Below the pieces are notes generated by a model. That model had not been told where the DNA came from. It ran no database searches and worked only from the letters and a program-made list of their open reading frames with translations. Shown one piece after another: positions 57,209 through 64,000 of a stretch of 64,000 nucleotides of DNA. This stretch comes from Blattabacterium cuenoti STAT (GTDB taxonomy: Bacteria > Bacteroidota > Bacteroidia > Flavobacteriales > Blattabacteriaceae). A program made the translations under genes and the position numbers. The DNA is taken from positions 1 to 64,000 of the forward strand of contig NZ_AP014608.1 of assembly GCF_003573915.1 (NCBI RefSeq). The letters are read 5' to 3'. The first letter of the stretch is position 1. Each line of letters starts with the position of its first letter.

Positions 57209-57763
57209 TTTTTTTCTAACATAAGGATTAGGTCTATTTATATTTCCTATATTTATTTTTTTTATTTGGTTTTTTATGATATGAATTTGATCATGTAATA
57301 AACCAGAAACATCCATTTTTTTTGCTTCTGATAGTAAAAATTCAGATTTTTTTTTGTTTCCTCTTGACAAAGAGGCTATAGCTAAATTTAATTTGGCTAT
57401 AGCTATATTTGGTTTAAATTTTAGTCCTAAATCTAGGGCTTTATGCATATAACTTTCTGATTGAAAAATATTACTTTCTGAATATAAAATTCCATTTAAA
57501 AAATAATAATAAGCTATTTGGTTTTTGGTTAACTGTAGTTTAGGTTTTTTAATATATCTTAAATATTTTTTTACTCCTTTCATATCCTTTTTTTGTATTT
57601 TAAAAAAGGCTAATAATAAAAATTCATTTCTAAAAATAAAAAAAATAGGAATTATACTTAACAAAAGTAAAATATATCCATATAAATAATTTTTTTGAAA
57701 AAATGAAAAAACAGATCCTATAAAAATAAATAGAAATAATCCTATTTTTGAATATTTACTCAT
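57203..57763 (-). CDS. Conserved Bacteroidetes membrane protein with TPR-like repeats
   Basis: The 186-residue protein has two N-terminal membrane helices (about 6-20 and 25-45). A soluble helical part of about 130 residues follows with TPR-like spacing (AYYYFLNGILYSESNIFQ, ESYMHKALDLGLKFKPN, AIAKLNLAIASLSRGNKKK). The pattern fits a small flavobacterial family of membrane-anchored tetratricopeptide proteins of unknown function. The first gene of the downstream-reading cluster cannot be assigned from it. It converges with sucB, overlapping by 6 bases. Confidence 0.75.
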   Translation of the reverse strand: MSKYSKIGLFLFIFIGSVFSFFQKNYLYGYILLLLSIIPIFFIFRNEFLLLAFFKIQKKDMKGVKKYLRYIKKPKLQLTKNQIAYYYFLNGILYSESNIFQSESYMHKALDLGLKFKPNIAIAKLNLAIASLSRGNKKKSEFLLSEAKKMDVSGLLHDQIHIIKNQIKKINIGNINRPNPYVRKKL

Positions 57764-57790
57764 AATCTAAATTTTAATTAATTTATTTTA

Positions 57791-58447
57791 TTAGAAATGT
57801 TTTTCTTTAATCCATTTAATAAGATCTTTATAATTTAAATGATTTAAAGTATGTCCAGAATCATATTCTTTATAAAAAAAAAGTATTTGTTTTTCTTTCA
57901 AAAATTTTAATCCTTTTTTTGTCCAATTTATAGGAATTATGGAATCATATTTTCCATGAGATATAAAAAATTCTAAATCTGAATAATAATTTATATTTTT
58001 TGGAAAAATATTATTTTCTAAATATCCACTTAAAGAAATTACTCTTTTTATTTTATCAGAATTTTTTAATGCGATTGCATAACTTAAAATAGCTCCTTGA
58101 CTAAATCCACATATCCATACTGGATTTTTTCTAAGTTTATATTCTTCTATAGATTCATGTATGAAATATGATATTTTTTCAATAGTTTCTTTAGCTTGTA
58201 TTATATTAATGAATTTATTTTTATTATCGAAATCTATATCATACCAAGAATATTTATTTGTTCCAATAGAATAGAAACCTTGAATACTAATTATAAAAAA
58301 ATCCTCTGGAATATCTTTTTGAAAAGAAAAAAGGTCTTTTTCATTACTACCATATCCGTGGATCATCAAAAAAAGAGTATTTTCATTCCCATATACAGGT
58401 TTTCTTATAATATGTTTAATAGAAAGTTTTTTTTTGAATAAATACAT
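57791..58447 (-). CDS. Alpha/beta hydrolase, carboxylesterase/phospholipase type
   Basis: The approximately 218-residue serine hydrolase has the oxyanion segment MIHGYGSNEKDLF and the nucleophile elbow GFSQGAIL. A probable catalytic aspartate is in HGKYDSIIP and the histidine in DSGHTLNH. It resembles the small carboxylesterase/YpfH family. I start at ATG 58447; an in-frame ATG at 58471 would add eight residues and overlap lolD by 11 bases. Substrate is not predictable; its position after lolD suggests the same transcript. Confidence 0.85.
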   Translation of the reverse strand: MYLFKKKLSIKHIIRKPVYGNENTLFLMIHGYGSNEKDLFSFQKDIPEDFFIISIQGFYSIGTNKYSWYDIDFDNKNKFINIIQAKETIEKISYFIHESIEEYKLRKNPVWICGFSQGAILSYAIALKNSDKIKRVISLSGYLENNIFPKNINYYSDLEFFISHGKYDSIIPINWTKKGLKFLKEKQILFFYKEYDSGHTLNHLNYKDLIKWIKEKHF

Positions 58448-58460
58448 AAGATATTTTGAT

Positions 58461-59135
58461 TTATTTATCAATTTTGTACAATTTTCCGTTTTCTATTTTT
58501 AGTTTTTCGTTAGCCATATTTGCTAATTGCAAATTATGAGTAACGATTAAAAAAGTTTGTTTGAATTTAATATTCAAAAAATAAAAAAAATTATGCAATT
58601 TTTCTGCATTTTTTTCATCTAGATTTCCAGAAGGTTCATCCGCAAAAATAATTTTTGGATCATTAATCAAAGCTCTCGCTATAGAAACCCTCTGTTTCTG
58701 ACCTCCAGATAGTTCTTCTATTTTTGAATTTTCATATTTATATAAATTTAATTCTTTTAATAAGTTTATAGCTTTTTTCTTTACTTCTTTTTTATTAACA
58801 TTTTTAATAAAACCTGGTAAACAGATATTTTCTAACACAGTAAATTCAGGAAGAAGTTTAGGAGTTTGAAATATAAAACCTATTTTTTGATTTCTCAAAA
58901 TAGAAAGCTCTTTTTCAGTAAGAGATAATATTTCTTTTTTATTTATTTTTATAATAGTTTTTTTTTGATTTATAGTCGGTTTTTCTAAAGTTCCTAAAAT
59001 ATGTAATAAAGTACTTTTTCCTGCTCCAGATTCCCCTAAAATACATGCTATACTTCCTTTTTTTACCATAATGTTTACTCCATTTAAAATTTTTTTTCCT
59101 CCAAAAAATTTATAAATATTTTTAGCCTGAATCAT
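58461..59135 (-). CDS. lolD: Lipoprotein-releasing ABC transporter ATPase LolD
   Basis: The 224-residue ATPase has Walker A LGESGAGKST (about 34-43), Q-loop in FIFQTPKLLPEFTVLEN, signature ELSGGQKQRVSIARAL, Walker B KIIFADEPSGNLD and H-loop VTHN. The LLPEFTVLEN and DEPSGNLD segments are typical of the LolD/MacB group. It would power release of lipoproteins from the inner membrane with LolC/E-like partners encoded elsewhere, following maturation by Lnt (8970-10595). An FtsE-like or generic MacB-type ATPase is the alternative. Confidence 0.88.
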   Translation of the reverse strand: MIQAKNIYKFFGGKKILNGVNIMVKKGSIACILGESGAGKSTLLHILGTLEKPTINQKKTIIKINKKEILSLTEKELSILRNQKIGFIFQTPKLLPEFTVLENICLPGFIKNVNKKEVKKKAINLLKELNLYKYENSKIEELSGGQKQRVSIARALINDPKIIFADEPSGNLDEKNAEKLHNFFYFLNIKFKQTFLIVTHNLQLANMANEKLKIENGKLYKIDK

Positions 59136-59218
59136 TTTTTTGTAATTTTAGAAAAATCTTCTTTGTAAGAAATTAAACTAATTTTAGTTTAAATTTAGTT
59201 TTAATTAAATTTAATTCA

Positions 59219-60421
59219 ATGAATTTACATGAATACCAAGGTAGAGAAATATTAAATTCTTTTTCCATTAAAGTTCCTTATGGAGAGATTGCTTCATCTC
59301 CTGAAGAAGCTGTAAAAATTGCTAAAATTATTTTTAAAAAAACTAAAAAAAATTCTTTAGTTATTAAAGCTCAAATCCATGCTGGAGGAAGAGGAAAAGC
59401 TGGAGGTATTCAAATAGCAAAAAATTTGGAAGAAGTTTATGAAAAATCTAAAAATATTTTAGGAAAATTTTTAATAACACCTCAAACTTCTAAAAAAGGA
59501 AAATTAGTTCGAAAAGTTTTGTTATCTGAAGATATTTATTTTTCTGAACTTAGTTCTCCTATAGAGTATTATTTATCCATACTATTAAATCGTGATATAG
59601 AAAAAAATATAATTCTTTATTCTAAAGAAGGAGGGGTTAATGTAGAAAATATTTCAAAAAAAAATTCAATGTATACAGAAATTATAGACCCTATATTAGG
59701 ACTTCAATTATTTCAAACAAAAAAAATTGGTTTTAATTTAGGAATTTATGATAATGAATCTTTAAAAAATTTTAGTTTTTTTTTATTTTCACTATATAAA
59801 GCATATGTCTCTTCTGATATTTTATTATTAGAAATCAATCCTTTGATAAGAACGTTTGATAAAAAAATTATACCAGTTGACATAAAAGTGATTTTAGATG
59901 ATAACGCTTTATTTCGTCATAAAAAATATAACACGATCTGTTGTAAAGATAATGATGTTAATAAAATTGAAAAAGAAGCATATAAAACGAAATTAAATTT
60001 TTTAAAATTAGAAGGAAATGTAGGATGTATGGTAAATGGCGCTGGATTAGCAATGGCTACTATGGATATGATTAAATTTTGTGGAGGGGTTCCTGCTAAT
60101 TTTTTAGATATAGGAGGTTCTGCAGATGTAGAACGTGTAGAAAAAGCTTTTTATCTAATATTAAAGGATAAATATGTGAAAACAATATTAATCAATATAT
60201 TCGGAGGAATCGTACGTTGTGATACAGTAGCAAAAGGAATTATAAATTCTTTTTCCAATCTTCATAAAGATTTAAAAAAAATTCCTATTGTTGTTCGTTT
60301 GCAAGGAACAAATGATAAAATTGCAAAAGATTTGATTAAAAAAAGTTTATTACCTATCTATTCTACTGATACTTTAAAAGAAGCAGCTGATAAAATTCAA
60401 AAAATTTTGTATTTGAAATAA
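59219..60421 (+). CDS. sucC: Succinate--CoA ligase, beta subunit
   Basis: The 400-residue ATP-grasp subunit begins with the conserved MNLHEYQGREILNSF. It contains VIKAQIHAGGRGKAGG for nucleotide binding, LEINPLI for metal binding, and a C-terminal CoA-ligase domain with FLDIGGSADVERV and INIFGGIVRCD. It forms succinate and ATP (or GTP) from succinyl-CoA with SucD. SucD is not next to it, so the alpha subunit must be encoded elsewhere. It supports an operating TCA cycle with sucAB and mdh. Confidence 0.96.
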   Translation: MNLHEYQGREILNSFSIKVPYGEIASSPEEAVKIAKIIFKKTKKNSLVIKAQIHAGGRGKAGGIQIAKNLEEVYEKSKNILGKFLITPQTSKKGKLVRKVLLSEDIYFSELSSPIEYYLSILLNRDIEKNIILYSKEGGVNVENISKKNSMYTEIIDPILGLQLFQTKKIGFNLGIYDNESLKNFSFFLFSLYKAYVSSDILLLEINPLIRTFDKKIIPVDIKVILDDNALFRHKKYNTICCKDNDVNKIEKEAYKTKLNFLKLEGNVGCMVNGAGLAMATMDMIKFCGGVPANFLDIGGSADVERVEKAFYLILKDKYVKTILINIFGGIVRCDTVAKGIINSFSNLHKDLKKIPIVVRLQGTNDKIAKDLIKKSLLPIYSTDTLKEAADKIQKILYLK

Positions 60422-60434
60422 AATTTATTTTTAT

Positions 60435-61943
60435 ATGAATAAAGTTTTTTCTGTATTATCTGAAAAATACAAACCTTTAAAATGGAGTGAAGTAGTAGGA
60501 CAAGAAGATGTAATTTTAATTTTAAAAAAAGCAATACAGGAAAATCGTTTATCTCAATTTTTATTCTTTTTTGGTCCAAAAGGCGTAGGAAAGAATATAT
60601 GTGCACAAATTTTATCCAATAAATTAAATTCCTTTTCAGATGAAAAATATTATTCTTTGAATAAATTTGAAATCAATGGATATTTTAATAATTCATTAGA
60701 ATATATTTATAAAATTATTAGTCAATTTCGTTTCTATCCCAAATTAGGAAAATATAATATATTTATAATCAATAATGTACATATGTTTTCTCAATGTTTT
60801 TTCAATGTATTTCTAGAATTTATAGAAGAAGGACATTCACATGTTTTATTTATTTTTTGTAGTAGAGAAGAAAAAAAAATTCCAAAATTTATTTTATCAC
60901 GTTGTCAAGTTTTTGAATTTAAAAAAATTCCTACAAAAAAAATTTTTTTACATTTAAGAATGATTTCTGAAAAAGAAAATATAGAAATAGAAAATGAAGC
61001 CTTATTGATTTTATCAAAACATGTAAAAGGATCTATTAGTGAAGCACTTTATTTATTTGATAGATTGATTTTATATAAAAATAAAAAAATATCTAAAGAA
61101 TTCCTAATTCAAAAATTAGGAATTATTGACCTTAAATATTATTTTATAATAGTAGATTATCTTTTAGATAAAAAAATACATAAAATATTCATTTTATTGG
61201 ATAAAATTTTACAAAAAAAAGTTAATTCTTACGAATTAATTTTAGGACTAATCAAACATTTTAGAAATTTATTTTTATCTAAAAATTATGAAACAATTTC
61301 GATTTTGAAATTTAAAAAAGAAATAATATTTTCTTACATTGTTCAATCAAAAAAAATTTCTAATTTTTTTTTAATGAATGCTTTGACCATTTGTCTTAAA
61401 TTGAAAAAAGAATATGAAAAATTAAGTCAAAATTATAGATTAACAATCGAAATTTATTTAATGCAGTTAGCATATCTATTTGATAATAAAAAAAATGAGG
61501 ATTCTTTTTTAATAAAAGAAGATAAAAAAAATGAGGATTCTTTTTTAATAAAAGAAGATAAAAAAAATGAAAAAATTAAATTTTTACAAAAAAATTGGAT
61601 AGAATATTTACAGAATTATTCTGGTAAAATAAACCCTGTTTATTTATATTTTTTGAAAAATGAAATCCAATTTCAAATTAAAAAAAATAAAATATTTTTC
61701 GTTATTCCATCTAAATTAGGAAATCGCAGTTTTTTTTTAATTCAAACATATTTTTTTAAATATTTTAAAAAAAAATTCAATTATCCACATTTAGAATTTG
61801 AAATTATAAAAAAAAATTCAAGTACAATAAAAAAATATAATCTTTTATATCAGAAAAATAAATTAATAGAAACATTAATAGAACGGTTAAATTTAAAAAT
61901 ATCTTGTTATAAAATACAAGAAAAAAAAAATTCTTGTATATAA
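60435..61943 (+). CDS. dnaX: DNA polymerase III clamp-loader subunit DnaX, with altered ATPase motifs
   Basis: The 502-residue protein keeps the DnaX opening (KYKPLKWSEVVGQEDV), a P-loop region FGPKGVGKN, the VHMFS segment, the SRC arginine-finger motif (ILSRCQVFEF) and the domain III helices. Three features are unusual. The Walker A serine/threonine is replaced by N54, the Walker B Asp-Glu is N113-N114, and the four-cysteine zinc module between them is missing. ATP hydrolysis by this subunit therefore looks doubtful. A 36-bp tandem duplication lies in the C-terminal third. Position 13 bases after sucC is simple packing. Confidence 0.9.
   Translation: MNKVFSVLSEKYKPLKWSEVVGQEDVILILKKAIQENRLSQFLFFFGPKGVGKNICAQILSNKLNSFSDEKYYSLNKFEINGYFNNSLEYIYKIISQFRFYPKLGKYNIFIINNVHMFSQCFFNVFLEFIEEGHSHVLFIFCSREEKKIPKFILSRCQVFEFKKIPTKKIFLHLRMISEKENIEIENEALLILSKHVKGSISEALYLFDRLILYKNKKISKEFLIQKLGIIDLKYYFIIVDYLLDKKIHKIFILLDKILQKKVNSYELILGLIKHFRNLFLSKNYETISILKFKKEIIFSYIVQSKKISNFFLMNALTICLKLKKEYEKLSQNYRLTIEIYLMQLAYLFDNKKNEDSFLIKEDKKNEDSFLIKEDKKNEKIKFLQKNWIEYLQNYSGKINPVYLYFLKNEIQFQIKKNKIFFVIPSKLGNRSFFLIQTYFFKYFKKKFNYPHLEFEIIKKNSSTIKKYNLLYQKNKLIETLIERLNLKISCYKIQEKKNSCI
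61486..61557 (+). repeat. 36-bp tandem duplication in dnaX (two copies)
   Basis: Two identical 36-base units (61486-61521 and 61522-61557) are followed by a partial third. Each encodes the 12 residues KKNEDSFLIKED in frame. The duplication lengthens a charged linker in the C-terminal part of DnaX. Identity between copies implies a recent event or ongoing slippage. Confidence 0.9.
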
Positions 61944-62052
61944 TTTTTTTCTTGTATAAAATTTATTTTTTATTCAAATTATTATAATTTATAAAAATGG
62001 AATAGAGATTTTATTTTTTTTGATTTATAAAATATTTTAATGATTTTAATTT

Positions 62053-64000
62053 ATGATTTATCATTATTCATCAAACAGTATAAAAAAAATTTTTTTCTCT
62101 TCTAGTTATTCCGATGAAGATATTGAAAATGAAAGTTCTTCCTATTCTTACGGATCTGGCGGAACAGGTTCTGGTTACTATGGAGGGATAAAAAGTAAAA
62201 CTCCTGTTTTGGATAATTTTGGAAGAGACTTAAATTCCATAGCTATGGAAGGAAAATTAGATCCCGTTGTAGGAAGAGATAAAGAAGTTGAACGTGTTTC
62301 TCAAATATTGAGTAGAAGAAAAAAAAATAACCCTCTTCTTATAGGAGAACCTGGAGTAGGAAAATCTGCTATTGCTGAAGGATTAGCATTACGTATTGTA
62401 CAAAAAAAAGTTTCAAGAGTTTTATACAATAAAAGAATAGTTGTTTTAGATTTGGCAAGTTTAGTTGCTGGAACTAAATATAGAGGTCAATTTGAAGAAA
62501 GAATAAAAGCCATTATAAACGAATCAGAAAAAAATGAAGGTCTAATTCTTTTCATAGATGAAATTCATACTATGATTGGAGCAGGAGGAACTACTGGATC
62601 TTTAGATGCTTCTAATATTTTTAAACCGGCTTTAGCAAGAGGTTATATTCAATGTATTGGAGCAACAACATTAAATGAATATAGACAATATATAGAAAAA
62701 GATGGAGCCTTAGAAAGGAGATTCCAAAAAATCATAGTTCAACCTTCTTCTGAAAAAGAAACTATAGAAATTTTAGGAAAAATAAAAGGAAAATATGAAA
62801 GTCATCACAATGTTATTTATACAGAAAAAGCAATAAAGGCTTGTGTAAAACTTACTGTTCGATATATTGTAGATCGTTTTTTACCAGATAAAGCGATTGA
62901 TGCTTTAGATGAAGCTGGATCTCGTGTTCATATTAAAAACATAAAAGTTCCACAAAAAATAGTTCTTTTAGAAAAAGAAATTGAAAGTATTCGAAAAGAA
63001 AAATCTAGAGTTGTTAAAAGTCAAAAATACGAAGAAGCAGCACGTTTACGTGATACAGAAAAACGCATAGAAAAAGAATTAATAAAAGCCCAAAAAGAGT
63101 GGGAAGAGTCTTCTAAAAAAAATAAAGAAATTGTATCCGAAGAAAATGTTGAAGAAGTGGTATCAATGATGAGTGGTGTTCCAATAAACAAAATTTCTCA
63201 AGCTGAAATGAAAAAATTGAGCAAAATGATAGATGTTTTAAAAGAAAAAATAGTAGGACAGGACGAAGCCATAGAAAAAATAGTAAAAGCAGTTCAAAGA
63301 AATAGAGCTGGATTAAAAGATCCTAATTCTCCTATAGGATCTTTTATTTTTTTAGGACAAACAGGAGTAGGAAAAACTTTTTTAGCAAAAATTTTTTCTA
63401 AAGAATTATTTGATTCAGAAGAATCATTAATTCGTATAGATATGAGTGAATATATGGAAAAATTTTCTGTATCTAGATTAATAGGAGCTCCTCCAGGTTA
63501 TGTAGGTTACGAAGAAGGAGGACAATTAACGGAAATTATACGTCGTAACCCTTATTCTGTAATATTATTAGATGAAATAGAAAAAGCACATCATGAAGTA
63601 TTTAATGTTTTATTACAAATGTTAGATTATGGATGTGTTACAGATAGTATTGGAAGAAAAATAAATTTTAAAAATACTGTAATTATTTTTACTTCAAATA
63701 TAGGTACAAAACAATTAAAAGAATTTGGACAGGGAATAGGATTTCATACTCAAGCAAGAAAATTAAATAATTACATCAAAAATGTACTAGAACAAGCTTT
63801 AAAACGGACTTTTTCTCCTGAATTCTTAAATAGAATAGATGATGTTATTATTTTTAATTCTTTAACAAAAGAAAATATATTAAAAATAACTCATATTGAG
63901 TTGAATAAAATAATTCTTCATCTTTCTAATCTAGGCTATGAATTAGTATTATTTCCTGAAGTAATAGATTTTATTCAAAAAATAGGGTTTGATCAAGAAT
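62053..64000 (+). CDS. clpC: ATP-dependent Clp protease ATPase ClpC lacking the N-domain (partial, runs off the window)
   Basis: The open frame from ATG 62053 continues past the window end (649 codons seen). It has AAA module 1 with Walker A GEPGVGKSA near residue 98, Walker B LFIDEIHT, and the ClpC middle domain with a UVR-like EEAARLRDTEK. AAA module 2 follows with Walker A GQTGVGKT near 435 and LLDEIEKAH. The first 50 residues are only a Ser/Gly-rich linker leading into KTPVLDNFGRDL, the point where homologues leave their N-domain. The two Clp-N repeats (about 150 residues) are missing, and the 109 bases upstream cannot hold them. Confidence 0.93.
   Translation, partial: MIYHYSSNSIKKIFFSSSYSDEDIENESSSYSYGSGGTGSGYYGGIKSKTPVLDNFGRDLNSIAMEGKLDPVVGRDKEVERVSQILSRRKKNNPLLIGEPGVGKSAIAEGLALRIVQKKVSRVLYNKRIVVLDLASLVAGTKYRGQFEERIKAIINESEKNEGLILFIDEIHTMIGAGGTTGSLDASNIFKPALARGYIQCIGATTLNEYRQYIEKDGALERRFQKIIVQPSSEKETIEILGKIKGKYESHHNVIYTEKAIKACVKLTVRYIVDRFLPDKAIDALDEAGSRVHIKNIKVPQKIVLLEKEIESIRKEKSRVVKSQKYEEAARLRDTEKRIEKELIKAQKEWEESSKKNKEIVSEENVEEVVSMMSGVPINKISQAEMKKLSKMIDVLKEKIVGQDEAIEKIVKAVQRNRAGLKDPNSPIGSFIFLGQTGVGKTFLAKIFSKELFDSEESLIRIDMSEYMEKFSVSRLIGAPPGYVGYEEGGQLTEIIRRNPYSVILLDEIEKAHHEVFNVLLQMLDYGCVTDSIGRKINFKNTVIIFTSNIGTKQLKEFGQGIGFHTQARKLNNYIKNVLEQALKRTFSPEFLNRIDDVIIFNSLTKENILKITHIELNKIILHLSNLGYELVLFPEVIDFIQKIGFDQE

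Noticed and set aside
60397..60606. Minus-strand open frame across the sucC-dnaX junction
   Set aside because: Leu/Lys-rich translation with no motif, antisense to two real genes.
61486..61570. Possible CRISPR-like array
   Set aside because: The copies are directly adjacent, in frame in dnaX and without spacers, so this is a simple tandem duplication. No cas genes are in the window.
1..64000. Insertion sequences, prophage, integrases or transferred islands
   Set aside because: No transposase, integrase, terminal repeats or region of differing base composition was seen.

Overview
The window is a gene-dense, very AT-rich stretch of a bacterial chromosome. It looks like a reduced genome of the phylum Bacteroidetes (order Flavobacteriales), and the best match I can argue for is a Blattabacterium-type insect endosymbiont. 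The gene families and several gene orders are flavobacterial: flippase-dUTPase-nucleotidyltransferase, the OstA-like gene next to a class-III aminotransferase, the fused CcsB/CcsA protein, and a 7TM-HDIG remnant. Shine-Dalgarno sequences are essentially absent, third codon positions are almost all A/T, and poly(A)/poly(T) runs of 9-13 are common. Intergenic spaces are small, there are no mobile elements, and several proteins are trimmed. Full peptidoglycan-elongation and outer-membrane assembly sets argue against much smaller relatives such as Sulcia. The species assignment is inference.

Layout. 1-5643 (+): transcription/translation genes nusA, infB and aspS. 5629-7332 (-): ppa and a 2-oxoacid dehydrogenase E2. 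7422-8963 (+): nnr. 8970-16650 (-): lnt, tmRNA, then the elongasome operon mreB-mreC-mreD-PBP2-rodA. 16742-25343 (+): folK, lptD, a RidA protein, an OstA/LptA-like protein, a class-III aminotransferase, truA and an ABC exporter. 25307-26634 (-): a surA-like gene split by a poly(A) frameshift. 26720-28077 (+): lptB and thiN. Then mdh (-), gcvP (+), tsaD (-), tamB (+) and an Lrp-family regulator (+). 37862-39266 is an eroded gene that I identify as a 7TM-HDIG (PgpH-type) phosphodiesterase. Three tRNAs (Ser-GCT, Pro-TGG, Arg-TCT) follow, with clpP (-) overlapping the last. 40441-46673 (+): flippase, degenerate dUTPase, sugar nucleotidyltransferase, tatA, lytic transglycosylase, recA and an MBL hydrolase. 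46726-52889 (+): ccsBA, plsC and alaS. 53239-57208 (+): sucA-sucB. 57203-59135 (-): TPR protein, esterase and lolD. 59219-64000 (+): sucC, dnaX and an N-domain-less clpC that runs off the window.

Functionally the window encodes TCA-cycle steps (SucAB, SucC, Mdh), glycine cleavage, a cytochrome c maturation factor, cell-wall elongation, and a large share of the envelope pathway (LptB, LptD, OstA-like, TamB, LolD, Lnt, SurA-like, flippase). That fits a Gram-negative symbiont which still builds its own wall and outer membrane.

The most interesting signals are signs of reductive evolution. Two genes are each broken at a 13-A tract by the same phase error and may be rescued by transcriptional slippage. 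DnaX has lost key Walker A and Walker B residues. The dUTPase has lost most of its catalytic motifs. AlaRS lacks its C-terminal domain and ClpC lacks its N-domain. A putative c-di-AMP phosphodiesterase is decaying. A 34-bp perfect palindrome covers the rodA stop codon upstream of tmRNA.
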